Source of the DNA: Aselliscus stoliczkanus
Lineage: Eukaryota; Chordata; Mammalia; Chiroptera; Hipposideridae
DNA length: 64,000 nucleotides
Reading direction: 5' to 3'
Assembly (NCBI GenBank): GCA_033961575.1
Contig: CM066736.1
Span: 81,926,852 to 81,990,851, forward strand
Below, piece after piece: positions 10,320-21,279 of this stretch. Position 1 is the first letter of the stretch, and every line of letters starts with the position of its first letter. Position numbers and translations under genes: made by a program. Under the pieces are notes generated by a model. That model saw nothing but the letters and a program-made list of their open reading frames with translations, was not told the origin of the DNA and made no database searches.

Positions 10320-10700
10320 ACTGGCTGTCCTGGTTGAGAGAAGCAGAGAGTGCTGTGAGAACCCAGGAGAAGGTCTCTACCCCTGTGTGCTAAAGTAGGG
10401 AAATTGAGAGTGGATATTCAAAGGAGGCTATTCAGAGAAGGTCCTGCTTGAGCAGAAACTTGAAGGATAATCAGGAGTCATGAAGGGCTGAGTTTGGGGT
10501 TAGGGAGACAGAGTTCCAGAGAGTGGCAGTAGCCCATGCAGTGGCACTCAGATGAGAGAAACTGACTGACTGGAGCTCGCTATGGGAGCATCCTGGGAAG
10601 AATCAGAAGATGAGACTGGAGCAATACATTGGTAGCTGTCTAGAGAAGGCTTTACAGGCTCTGCTAGCACTCTTAAACTTTATCCTAAAAGTAATAGAAA
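10320..10700 (-). repeat. L2 LINE, antisense
   Basis: GGTCCTGCTTGAGCAGAAAC, GAGAGTGGCAGTAGCCCATG, CATTGGTAGCTGTCTAGAGA and AAACTTTATCCTAAAAGTAA read as the reverse of the L2 region upstream of its 3' UTR. Confidence 0.7.
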
Positions 10701-10939
10701 AAGGGGAGATTTAAAATAATGAAAAGAAAACATCAGTGTGAAAATAAACCATAGCCCCCTCTGATCTAAATATGTAGAGCACACTAATTGTCAAAATTCA
10801 CCAAGAACTTCTTATTTCCTACTCCTTGAGAAATCTGCCTTTAATCACTTGTGTGTGTAGGCGGGGGAGATGGGTGCTGTCCATATATGCAGGAAGTCCT
10901 GTATTCCTTCTCACTCCTATGAATACTGCTCTGGTTTTA

Positions 10940-11190
10940 TCAGTTCAAGGCAATTTTTTTGCTTTGCTTTCCCTGTATGTTCCACTTCTATGTACTGTCC
11001 CACCTCCCCTAGCTATGCTGTCATTCCCACATGCATGCCTCTACTCACACTGTTTCCTCTGTCTGGAACTTTGTACCTTCAAGCTGTTTTCTTTATGGGA
11101 AACCCATGCACACTTATCAATACTGAATTCCATGGGAAAGCTTTCCACACATCTGAAAGGCACCATGAATTACCCTGCCATCTGAGCTCT
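10940..11190 (+). repeat. L2 LINE fragment
   Basis: CATGCATGCCTCTACTCACA with TGTTTCCTCTGTCTGGAACT is the typical L2 block before the 3' UTR, in sense orientation. Confidence 0.6.
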
Positions 11191-11219
11191 AAAAGTCTGC
11201 TTCTATAGAGGCTAATGTC

Positions 11220-12030
11220 AATTGCACAGAAGCTAATCTGGAGCTATATCAGTAGGTCTAAGTGAAGCCTTACCCACACTAGAAACGTCTGGGATATCCA
11301 GAGTGCATAGCAAATTGTAGATGGTAACTAAATGCTTTTCACATAGAAAGATAAAATATAAGCGATACAAGGTGTGATCAGGTGAAGTCACCAAAGGTGA
11401 ATGTCTGAGCATGAGGTAAGGCACTCACAATCAACAGAAATACTCAGATACCCCAGCAATCATTTATGAGGTCCCAATGAGTAGGGAGCTTGTTTCTCTT
11501 CTATATTCAGTTTACAAATTGTTCACATAATAAGTGGTCAGAGGTAGAGTCTGAAGCCAGGGGAGGTATTTGAGAATGAGTGAGCTCCATTTAATTTTTA
11601 TTTTATATTGAAAAATGTGCTCAGGTCTCTAGAGACTAAAGTAGTTTTAAATAAATCAATACAAAAATTAAAAACAGATTGAGCAGTAGTAGAAGCAATG
11701 ATAGCTGAAGAAGTATGTATTAGGTAAGGTATGGGAAAACTAAGGTGGGAAAGAACATATGCATGCAAGTTTCACTCTAGGAAAAAAATAAATGGAAGCT
11801 GAAATGATCTTACAGGCTCCACAGGGTGGCTATTGCAGTTTCAATGAGGATTGTGTCTGCTGGGGGGGGGGGGGAGGGGGAAAGAGAGAAAGAAAAAGGA
11901 AAAAAAAATAAAACATGTGTTTGCTTACACTCTTACTTGCTGACTCAGTTTTCTGTCATTGTTAGCTTAAAACACCATTTACTTGATTGGAGTTTAATGG
12001 GGAGAGAATGTTACAAAGAGAACACTTAGA
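11220..12030. other. No gene; purine-rich G-run at 11861-11915
   Basis: The only notable element is a run of 14 G followed by AGGGGGAAAGAGAGAAAGAA, a strongly purine-biased tract. The remainder has no recognised repeat or coding signal. Confidence 0.5.
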
Positions 12031-12034
12031 TTCC

Positions 12035-12275
12035 ACAAACATTTACTGAATGTTGGTGCATCAAGCCTCATGCTGGGTGCTTTCCAATTAATTATCTCAT
12101 CTAATCCATATGATGGCACAGTGGGGGTGGGTTGGGAGTAGCATCAGCCCTGTTATATACGTAAAGGAACCTTAGAACAGAGAAATGGCTTGTCCAAGGC
12201 CATGTAGCTAGTGGCTGGCAAAGCTGGGGTGTCAGTCAAGTTCTTTTGACTCCAAGATCTAGACTTTTTCCTGGA
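12035..12275 (-). repeat. MIR SINE, antisense
   Basis: CATTTACTGAATGTTGGTGC, AATTATCTCATCTAATCCAT, GGCTTGTCCAAGGCCATGTA and TAGTGGCTGGCAAAGCTGGG give the reversed MIR core. Confidence 0.8.
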
Positions 12276-12379
12276 GGACAGCTGCCTCATTTTTCTCAAT
12301 CTAATGATGATGTCACATTAAGTTTCAGTTTTTTTCATTTGCAAAATGAGATGAATAGTGCATAATATGTGTAAGCATT

Positions 12380-12520
12380 ATTATACCTACTTTATGGATG
12401 AAGAAATTGAAGTATAGGGAGATTAGGACCTTGTGCAAGGTTATATATATATATAGAGAGAGAGTTGTAATCGAAACTCAAGTCCAACTTCAGAGTTCCT
12501 GCTCTTCTCAATTATATTGT
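12380..12520 (-). repeat. MIR SINE, antisense, with a short (TA)n/(GA)n tract
   Basis: TTATACCTACTTTATGGATG, GAAATTGAAGTATAGGGAGA and CTTGTGCAAGGTTATA precede a TATATATAGAGAGAGAG tract that replaces the MIR core. Confidence 0.7.
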
Positions 12521-12529
12521 TTCTTTTAG

Positions 12530-12645
12530 TAATTATATTATCTGACTTGCAGGATTGTCATAAGATGAAGAGTTAACACAGTTTTTGGCAAGTAGGGAAG
12601 ACTTAATAAATAAATAACTATCATTGCTATTGCCATTCTTATTTT
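12530..12645 (+). repeat. MIR SINE, 3' part
   Basis: GCAGGATTGTCATAAGATGA and TTGGCAAGTAGGGAAGACTT followed by AATAAATAA are the sense MIR 3' half. Confidence 0.65.
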
Positions 12646-12664
12646 TATACGGACTCGAAGCATA

Positions 12665-13383
12665 CAGTAGTTCCCCCTTATGCACAGATTCGCTTTCCAC
12701 AGTTGCAGTTACCTGTGGTGAACCTCAGTCTGAAAATATTAAATGGAAAATCCCAGAGATAAACAATTTATAAGTTTCAAATTATGTTCCATTCTGAGTA
12801 GTGTGATGAGATCTTGTGCTATCCCACTGTGTCCGCCCTTGATGTGTCTCATCCCTTTGTCCAGTGTCTCCAAGCTATAAACAACTCCTCTCCAAGCTGT
12901 AGACAACTCCTGCTCCTCAGTTACTCTCTTAGTGGCCATCTCAGATATCAGATCCACTGTTGTGTTTATCGCACTGCTTGCATTTAAGTAGCCCTTATTT
13001 TACTTAATAATGACCCCAGAGCAGAAGAGTAGTAGTAATGCTGGTAATTCAGATATGCCAAAGATAAGCCGTAAAGTGCCTCCTTTAAGTGAAAAGGTGA
13101 AAGTTCTCAATAAAGCATTTTATGGTCTCACATTATCACAAGAAGACAAAAAATGGTGAGTACAGAGTACAGAATAATAATATATTTTGAAAGTGACTAC
13201 ATTTACATAACTTTTATTACAATATATTATTATAATTGTTCTATTTTGTTATTAGTTATGGTTGTTAATCCCTTACTGTGCCTAATTCATAAATTAAATT
13301 ATATTGTACGTATATATGTATAGGAAAAAGACATAGTATTATCCATAGGGTTTTGTACTATCCATAGTTTCAGGCATCCACTG
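12665..13383 (+). mobile_element. Tigger (pogo/CENP-B-like) DNA transposon, internally deleted
   Basis: The left end CAGTAGTTCCCCCTTATGCA is matched by the right end GTTTCAGGCATCCACTG in Tigger style. A TA dinucleotide precedes the left end, and TG, a likely mutated TA, follows the right. At 13010 an ATG opens a frame reading MTPEQKSSSNAGNSDMPKIS then RKVPPLSEKVKVLNKAF, which is the N-terminus of the Tigger transposase leading into its CENP-B-type DNA-binding domain. After about 45 codons the frame breaks and the element jumps to its 3' noncoding end. The DDE catalytic region is missing, so it cannot move by itself. Confidence 0.9.
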
Positions 13384-13485
13384 TGCATCTTAGAATATAT
13401 CCTCCACGGAGAAAGTTACGTATCTTCCTGATCCTGGTATCTCTCCTGCCAGGTAGGTATAAAAGTTATGCATCTTAAGGTTATG

Positions 13486-13487
<2 letters not shown>

Positions 13488-13516
<29 letters not shown>
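13488..13516 (+). repeat. (CA)n microsatellite
   Basis: About fourteen uninterrupted CA units, followed by CTCACACTC. Confidence 0.9.
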
Positions 13517-13519
<3 letters not shown>

Positions 13520-13559
13520 CACACTCTAATAATGGGTATAGAAACCTTGACAAGAGTTT

Positions 13560-14720
13560 ATTTTGTTACTTTTATTTAAAAAATATTATTACTGTCACTT
13601 CCAAAGTATCATAGAACACAAATCCTTTCATAACAAAACAAACAAACAAAAAAGTCATGATATATATATGATTAGCATATTGAAAGCTCTATGAATTCCT
13701 GTACACAGGAAAGGCATTTAAAATGTTCCTCCCAGGGCTTTATGTGTGAAAGTATCTATGTGAGATCTTCAGCCTGGCCAACCCTGATGACCTGAATGTT
13801 ATGTTTCCCCAGTCCTAGAATTGAGTTTCACTTACCTAAATCAACAGGGGCTCTTTGTATCCCGGGGTGCTACTGAGTTTTCCACTGAGAGGTGCTACAG
13901 CTTAGATACCAAGGGTCTGTCCTGAATTCCCAGTATTTCTTCCCCCTGAAATACCCACTCCTAAAACTAAGCTGTCAGTCAGGTGCTTTCCTGAAGAGCA
14001 GGTAATAAAAATCAAGGGAATGGCACTGGCTGTCCTGTAAAAGTTCTGGCCTGAGCTCTGCTGGCCTTGAAAAGTAACCGTTCCCTTAAAATAAAAGAAC
14101 ACTTGGCCTGTCATGTTGGGTATTGTCCTTACTCCTTCTGTGACCTGTGACAATGTACTCAACCTCTTTGTGCAGAATCTTCAGCCATGACCTAATGAAA
14201 GTTGTTTGGGGATTAGTCAAGACAATAAAAACAGTTCTTAACACTTGTTGAATGAACTCATGGCAGCTATGCAGATGTTTTTAGACTCCCTTCCTACTGA
14301 AGGATATTTCTGGATGAGGTTCAAGAACAAATAGATAAAAGCAGAAAGACCTGTCACCGGTATCATACATAAATGAAAAGAGAAGTTGGATTTCGCAGCG
14401 ATTGGCTACACTTGGCTCTGTCATAACGGCAAGACTGATTGGTTTGCAGACTGACCTTAACAATTATGAGGAAGCTGGGTCTTCGCAAGGATGAAAACAA
14501 AGCCATGTTGAAGAAACAGCAGTTGATCCAGAATTTATATTTACTTATGTCCTTTTTGTTTACTTCCTGACTTCCACTATTGACATAACCCCCACCCCAG
14601 CTTTGGTTTGCTTTCAAATTGATTGTTTGCTTCTGAATTAGTTGGATAATATCATTATCCGTGTGTAGGTTGGCTACACATTGAAATCTGGTCATGGCAG
14701 TACTATGAACCACTTCTCAT
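13560..14720. other. No gene or confident repeat
   Basis: Single-copy-looking DNA. A minus-strand open frame at 14363-14713 (116 codons) overlaps another frame and resembles nothing known. Confidence 0.45.
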
Positions 14721-14724
14721 GCAT

Positions 14725-14900
14725 TTAAATAACATTTACCTTCTTGAGTACCTACTATGCGCCATCACTACACTAGGATCTTTATGTAAAACTGATCATG
14801 AATTCCTTACAATAGCCTTTGTGAATGATGAAACTCAAGCTAAGATTGGTCAGGTGACTCAACCAAGAACACACAGGCTTAAGTTTAATTTTTAGGCTGT
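14725..14900 (-). repeat. MIR SINE, antisense
   Basis: TTGAGTACCTACTATGCGCC, AATTCCTTACAATAGCC and GGTCAGGTGACTCAACCAAG follow the reversed MIR. Confidence 0.75.
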
Positions 14901-15480
14901 GGTATTTTCACACTTTGTAACTAAAAAGTAGTGCTAAATTCAGTTACAGGCTCTGTCTCTGCCACTAGACTGTGTGTGCCCTTTAGAGGTGGATGTTCAT
15001 CTGATTGATTTGTCTGTGTCCAGTTTCTGTTGCTTTACATAATATAGACTGGATGCCAGTAACTCCACATTAGGATGGCATGGGCAATAATTGGAAGGCA
15101 GCATCTTGGAGCAAATTTTAACACCATGACTACTTTTTCTCACTGCAAGACTAAGAAGAAAAACATTTCACAAATGCCAAGCCACCAACGTGGCTTGAGG
15201 AAAATCTATACAGAGCCTAAACTTTAATCTCCAAGTCAAAGAATTAAATTTTCATCCTAAAAGTTGTTTCCTTTGGCTTGTCTATCAGAGACCATATTCA
15301 CAGATTAGAATCAGGAAAGGCTAAAACAATTTGCCTGTCTTGTTTCTTGACTATATTAATATATTTAAGGTTGTGTATCAGCCACCAAAGAACAATACAT
15401 TTTACAGAATATGGCCACAGAGGAAGGTGTTTCCTCCTTGACCTTTACTTCTTTCTGAAAATGGCTTGTCATCTTGTGAC
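14901..15480. other. No gene or confident repeat
   Basis: Nothing recognised. A plus-strand open frame of 111 codons begins at 15278 and runs into the L2 relic downstream. It has no familiar motif. Confidence 0.45.
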
Positions 15481-15870
15481 CTTTTTTCAGAAACCAGGAA
15501 ACAGCCAGGAAACTTATGTGAGCTCAGAGGAGTGGAGTGAGAGAGTTCAGAGACAGCCTGTAAATCATAGAAAGTTCTTTGGATTTTACTTTGAAAGATG
15601 GGAAGAAATTTGAGGGATATGAATAAAGGTATGACATGGTATGGCATAAGTTTTACAAGGAATGCATAGTCACTTTATGGAAAGTGGACTAGAGAGCAAC
15701 AATGATAATAGAAATACTAGTTAGAGAGGCTACTACAAAGCTTCGGGTAAGAGATAGTGCTGGCTTGCTGGATTCACAGGGCGTAGGAGGAGAGATGGTG
15801 AGAAGGGCTCTAGTAGTTTGGAAAGTCACAGATTTCCATTTTCTTCTTGTGGCCTGGTTGTATGCCTATG
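15481..15870 (-). repeat. L2 LINE, antisense
   Basis: TCTTTGGATTTTACTTTGAA, ATAAAGGTATGACATGG and the later GGAGAGATGGTGAGAAGGGC match the reverse of the L2 ORF2 end. Confidence 0.6.
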
Positions 15871-15949
15871 TGCTGAATACTTGAATTGGGGGTGGGGCAG
15901 GAATAAAAAAGGGAAATCATTAGAAAAAAAGTCAGTATTTGAAAATTAG

Positions 15950-16070
15950 TTGTCTACTACAAATGTGTATGCTCAATGAAGGCAGGCAACTTGCTTGTTG
16001 TGTTTTCATTGGTCCTCGAGTACTTGGTATGTGGTAAACATTCATAGATATTTGCTAAATGAAGAATAAG
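15950..16070 (+). repeat. L2 LINE 3' end
   Basis: GCTCAATGAAGGCAGGCAAC, GAGTACTTGGTATGTGGTAA and ATATTTGCTAAATGAAG represent the L2 terminus. Confidence 0.8.
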
Positions 16071-16995
16071 TGATTCATAGTGTCATATGGAAACAAACTA
16101 TCAACAGAAAAGACAGTCTGAATAAACTTCAGATCTCTTTGCTTCTTGTTGGTTTTTTGTTATTCAATATTTTATCTAGCTCATTCAGTCAGATCAAAGG
16201 ACAGATTCAATTGACTGTGAATAAGAAATTTCTGAAACTCATGGGCCTAAGATATCTGATTAGATAATAAAAATGATTACTCGAGGTGAATATTTGGAGG
16301 GGAATAGTGGTGCCCATTTGGAGTGGTGCTGAAAAGCCTTTCCTACCCATCCTGTCACTGTCATAGTTGGAGTTTAAACTTTCAGATGAAAGCATTAAGT
16401 ATCCTAATGAACGATTTATCTGGCCAGGAAGATTCAACAAGAATGTAAAGAGAAATCTCTTCAGTATTACTGTAGTTCTCTCTTAGATTAATTGTGGTAC
16501 TTGGGATGCCAGATAGAGTGAGGATACTGGTGCTTAATTTAAGATTCCTTTCTGATGAAGTCCAGTATTTTTATATGCCATGAAATATAGCTCAAAAATG
16601 AAAGTTAAAGACAACGAGCAAGTATAATTGGATATAAAATTTATTAAGCAATTTCATTATTTATGGGTTCCTCATAATCTTTTACAACTTAAATAGATAT
16701 CATTGTTATCCTTTTTATTCTTTCTCCTATTTATGATGCACTGGTTCCTCTCCATGTGAATATTAATATGATTGTAACTTAAAATATCAAGAGAATATTT
16801 ATTTTTTGATGTATTATTTTATTGATCTCTGATATAAAATGATTTCATGACTTATGCTCTTCTTTGGGAAATGGCCCATGAGGATTAGACATAATTGATG
16901 CATTTCGCATTTAATTTCTGACTTCATCACACATTGTTGTTAATTCAGGGGTATCTATTATTTTTAAATAACTCATTGTGAAAAGCAGTAACCCA
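16071..16995. other. AT-rich DNA without a feature
   Basis: No coding or repeat family recognised. AT content rises towards 16800. Confidence 0.45.
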
Positions 16996-16999
16996 CATG

Positions 17000-17185
17000 A
17001 AACATAGGCTTTCAATTCAGTGACCAAAGGTAAAGTTTCAACCCTTCCATTTACTAAAATTAGGTGACCTTGAACAAGCCATTTTGTACCTGAGTTTCTC
17101 AGTTTGTAAAATGGAAAAAATAGGTCCTCCAATGCAGGGTTGTTTGGGGGAATGATAAAATGATATTGCCACATTGTGGGCACAA
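17000..17185 (+). repeat. MIR SINE
   Basis: TTAGGTGACCTTGAACAAGC, TGAGTTTCTCAGTTTGTAAA and GCAGGGTTGTTTGGGGGAAT give the core and 3' half in sense. Confidence 0.85.
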
Positions 17186-17831
17186 ACTAAATTATCACCC
17201 TATTCCTGCATAGCTAACTCACAAATTAGTGCATGCACACTCTGATTGTTATGACTTCTACACGAGCAACTAGTGATCAAAGAACACTGACCTGGTTTGC
17301 TTTCCTGGTGATAAAAATAATTTAAATCACGAGGGAGAGAAAAGACATTCTTGTGACAATGTGAAAGGATCAGGCCAAGTTAACGTGAAATCAGAATACA
17401 GAGGTGTCTAAGCATTTTCAAAGTGTCCTCATTGTCATTTAGTTCACAAAGTTCATGGGCCAGGAAAATATTAAGTATTAAATCTAATTTATATGTATAT
17501 ATGAATTTTCATCATTGAGGATTCTCATTTAAAATGGAATTATTCAGTTCTCTTACTGCTTATTCAGCAGTAATTTGCCTTTGGGCATGGCTCTAGTCTT
17601 GAGTACTCTTTCCCTACCTCCAATAAGCTCAAAATGTAGTAATCAGAGGACTGAGAGTAAAATTATCTGTTTCTCAGGTACATATCAATGATCCTCAAAT
17701 TCTGGAGAATCAAAATGTTCATAATTGCACTTCTCTACAAGCAGGAGTCTGATAGGCTGGCAGGGACCCCAAAACAACAACAAACTGTGGACCATATGTA
17801 AACATTCATCTCTTAAACCAACTTTTTAGAC
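17186..17831. other. No gene or confident repeat
   Basis: Single-copy-looking DNA up to the hAT element. Confidence 0.4.
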
Positions 17832-18095
17832 CAGGGGGTTGGCACACTTTTGAGACGGAAGAGCCAATCTGGTCCCTCACAAGAATTTAAAAATTATTCA
17901 AGAGCCATAAAACAAATGAAATCACCATTATGTGAATAATATCCTTCAAAAATTTTGTAAATGAAACTATGATAGTTTTATTTTCATTTTCAGTTTTACT
18001 TCAAAGCCACATGTACAAAGAGCCTCATGCGGCTTGCAAGACACAGTTTGCGGACCTCTGGCAGCTTTTTCACCTGAAAAGTGTGCCGACCCCTG
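17832..18095. mobile_element. Short non-autonomous hAT element with intact ends
   Basis: The left end CAGGGGGTTGGCACACTTTT and the right end (reverse complement CAGGGGTCGGCACACTTTTC) are near-perfect inverted repeats. The flanks TTTTAGAC (17824-17831) and CTCTAGAC (18096-18103) form an 8-base duplication with two changes, close to the preferred hAT target NTCTAGAN. The interior of 264 bp has no coding capacity. It mentions a GCGGCTTGCAAGACACAG stretch like other CAGGGGTC-type hAT elements of mammals. Confidence 0.85.
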
Positions 18096-18386
18096 CTCTA
18101 GACAACTTGATGAACTGCCACTTTGAGATGGCTGTGCCTTTCCTTTCCATTACCCACAGCTAAGAAGACAGACGGTCCAGAGCCAAAGGCTCAGCTTTGT
18201 CCTCTCTCTTTAGCCTCACCCTCTAACATTCTAGGAGGTAGATTTGGAACTTACAGACACTTTTCTCCTGTGGCCATTCATATTCCTAGAGCTTACCAAT
18301 TTCATCAGACAATTGTTGGCTGGAATTTCAGAACTGCATCACCTATTTATGTAAAAATCTTTACCTTGCTCAAAATATGAGAAGAG

Positions 18387-18854
18387 AGCTGGCCAAGTGG
18401 CACGTTGGTTAAGAGTTGGCTTGTAATACCAGCTCTGAGCAATAGGGCCCCAGTTCAGATCCCACATGAGGGCCAATGACCCTGCACCCTCTACGGCTAA
18501 GATGGTGAACAACAGATAGACCTGGAGCTGGACTGCCATGAGTCACCAGCAACGGCATAAGCTGCAGCCCCTGATGCAGTGGGCTGCCATGAGCTACCGT
18601 GAGTGTCTGGCAGCCAGAATGAGTGTCCGGCAGCCAGTGTGAGCTGCCATGAGTGGCCGTCCAGTGGCCGGCGACCAATCTGCCTCACCCAGGAAGAGTG
18701 CAATGATAATACCAACATGGGCCAGTGAAGCAACATCCTCCATAACTAGACTGAAGAACAAAAAAGGACAGCAACTTGTCTGTTCCCCTTCCCCAATTCT
18801 CCAACGCTGTTCCTCTCTGCCAATTCCCCAATAAAATCTTCAAAAAAAAAAAAA
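18387..18854 (+). mobile_element. Long composite tRNA-derived SINE
   Basis: The tRNA-like head AGCTGGCCAAGTGGCACG, with GGTTAAGAGTTGGCTTG and a B box GTTCAGATCCCACATG, is followed by a long body. The body has AAGATGGTGAACAACAG, CCTGGAGCTGGACTGCCATG and GCTGCAGCCCCTGATGCAGT. It also has a local duplication (GAGTGTCTGGCAGCCAG then GAGTGTCCGGCAGCCAG) and CTGCCTCACCCAGGAAGAG. The tail has GGACAGCAACTTGTCTGTTC and CCAATAAAATCTTC plus poly(A), and contains an AATAAA-like signal. The copy at 38606 has the same architecture without the duplication. No RNA polymerase III product is implied. It is a retrotransposed copy. Confidence 0.85.
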
Positions 18855-18959
18855 TCTGGGAAGATATTCTCCAAGGATTTGTCTTCTCACATGGACCCAA
18901 ATTTTGAGACATTTGACAAATTATGCTTTTTAAGTTTTTGATTGGACATTTTGTCATTT

Positions 18960-19165
18960 CTTTCTTCTATTCAAAATACTGTTTCTGAATTTTCTTCTAA
19001 ATTTGTAACTTTTTGATGTTCTTGGAGGGTTTCAAGGGAGGAGAATAGAGTAAAAATGCTTTCATGCCACTATTTTAACCAAAGATCCAAAAAGACCTGA
19101 ATTTAAATTCTGTTTTTACCATATCAATCTTTATTACCTCTATTTTTACCATGTACAGATGCAGT

Positions 19166-19203
<38 letters not shown>

Positions 19204-19390
19204 TCATGTTTATTTTTGAAAAATTGTAGCAGCTTCTCTGAGGCATAATACAGTAAGTATTACAGAGAAAAACCTTCCTCTTCATAAAAAATCAACAATT
19301 ACAGAAATTATGATTTCTTTAGTCTCATCTATGTGGAATGGCTTTTGGAGCAACATTAATTTTTTTTAAAGCATTTTTCTCTAGGATAGC
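18960..19390. other. AT-rich DNA with a (CA)n microsatellite at 19166-19201
   Basis: About eighteen CA units, with TACTCATG beyond. No other feature. Confidence 0.7.
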
Positions 19391-19394
19391 ACTA

Positions 19395-19565
19395 TAATAC
19401 AAAAACATTTTTCACATAGAGTAACTTATTTAATATCTGGAACAATTTTCAAGGGAAGTTTTATGCTCCATTTTGCAGATGAGAAAACTGAGGTATAGGG
19501 AGGTTTAGTCTAAGATCATTTGTATAATATCTGTAGGAGAGCTGGGAAAGGAATTTGGTATTTCC
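19395..19565 (-). repeat. MIR SINE, antisense
   Basis: CATTTTGCAGATGAGAAAAC, TGAGGTATAGGGAGG and GGAGAGCTGGGAAAGGAAT are the reversed MIR. Confidence 0.8.
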
Positions 19566-20345
19566 TTAGCATGATTGTGCTCTTTCTACCATACCACAAC
19601 TGGATTTACAGGTAGGATTTGACTAAGGCCCTCAGTGGATTTCTGAGGGAGAAAATATAACATTACTGTCAAAGTATGCTTTTTAATGATACTGTCAGGC
19701 ATTTTGATTATATTGTTCAAATAAGATTGCAAACCACTATAAAAAAGCCATTTACTGCCATTTTCTGTCTTTTCCATGACCTCCATAACTATAGGACCTG
19801 CAAAGGTTCAGGAAAAATACCCTGAAATGATGGTTTTTAGTTTAGTTATCTTTCTGGTAGTAGAAAATTTGGACTGTTTCCCTCATCACCTAGTTGTGAG
19901 CATTTTCTGATAAGTTTAGAAATTTGAATGAGCTTAGATGATGGTTCTATAATTTAAGTTCCTGTTCAGAATCTCAATTCATTAGTGTTTAGTCAGCATG
20001 GACTATTTATTGAGGTGCCAGGTACATGTACATTATTAATCAAACACAGAAGGAAAACAGGTATTACAATGTGAAAGAAAAAAATCAGAGACCTCAGGAG
20101 ACTGACAGAATTCTTTCTTTTTTGCATCAGACTCCATCAAGCACATCTATAATATGAGAATCACAACTTTTATTCTCCCTTCTAAGTTCAAGTATTGCAT
20201 ATGAAAAATAAAACAAACTCATAAAACTATCCAATCTCTAAGAAAAATTTATTTTCAGTCCAGACTTACTACTTTATATTTTATTTCCAATTCATATATA
20301 TCCGTGCCACATTTACAAACAATAATTTTGAACTCACAAAAGAAG
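19566..20345. other. No gene or confident repeat
   Basis: AT-rich, single-copy-looking DNA. Confidence 0.4.
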
Positions 20346-20349
20346 CAGA

Positions 20350-20520
20350 TAATATCTACTATTTACCTAGCATTTTAATATTTATTGGGAACTTTTTCAA
20401 ATATTGTATTTTTTTGACTCAAAGGAGTCATGTGAAATAGATATTATTAAAATTCTAATGGAAAGTGATTGAAACCAGATCTTAGTTGGCTCAAGGTCAA
20501 ACAAGATGTGAGTAATGTGG
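20350..20520 (-). repeat. MIR SINE, antisense, diverged
   Basis: ATTTACCTAGCATTTTAATA, GAAATAGATATTATTAAAAT and GGCTCAAGGTCAAACAAGAT keep the MIR order. Confidence 0.65.
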
Positions 20521-21110
20521 AGCCGTTCAATGGCTGCATTTTTTCATTTTCCTACACCATATATCCCAGATCTAGGCATTTTACCACTTACAAAAAGTAA
20601 TTCCTATTCAAATTAGTATTAGGTTTTTATCTGGAGACTGGGGTCTTTACAATGAAGAGAGAAATAATTCAAATTATCCTTTTTCTTGTTTTAGTTTATA
20701 CTTAGGAAATATTTTGTAAATTTCAGGCCTGTGCAACTCTCTGAGTGTAATCTGTTGTAATGCACATTTTGTAGTTGAGGAAAACAAGTTGGCAGAATTG
20801 CATTTGCCAGAATCTCTTAATGAATGGATACACACATGGGCAGCTGGCCATCTAGGTTCCTACCAATAGGCTTCCCATTTTCCCTTCTGCTGTCCACGTA
20901 TAGTTTCATCACACCAAACTTTGTCACCAGGATGACAAGGGTAAAGGCAGAGCCCCTTGATATTGAAGAGATCAGAGTCAAATGTAATCCATTTAGAATT
21001 TCATATTTCATGTATAGTGCTATCATTTGGTGGGTCTGAGTACAAAACTTCCCAAATCTAAGACAAAATTCTAAGAATTATCCTACCTATGGTGCAACAT
21101 CACAATGGAT
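20521..21110. other. No gene or confident repeat
   Basis: Overlapping opposite-strand open frames at 20817-21039 mirror one another and show no domain. Confidence 0.4.
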
Positions 21111-21114
21111 CCAA

Positions 21115-21275
21115 AAACAGGCAATACGTTAGAATGACTTGGGTGCTTTTTACAATATGAATGTCAGGGATTTATTCTTGATGTATAACTCTAGGTTTGG
21201 AGCCTGAGGAATCTTTATGTTTAAAAAGCTGCACGGATGACTTTTCTGTAAGGTGACCTAAGTTTTAGAGAGCCA
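21115..21275. repeat. MER5-like hAT-Charlie fragment
   Basis: GTTAGAATGACTTGGGTGCT, GGTTTGGAGCCTGAGGAATC and a TTTAAAAAGCT block fit the MER5 layout. Terminal repeats are eroded. Confidence 0.5.
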
Positions 21276-21279
21276 ACAT

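Noticed and set aside
10826..11208. Two overlapping plus-strand frames of 119 and 112 codons
   Set aside because: They overlap an L2 fragment in different frames and show no conserved protein features.
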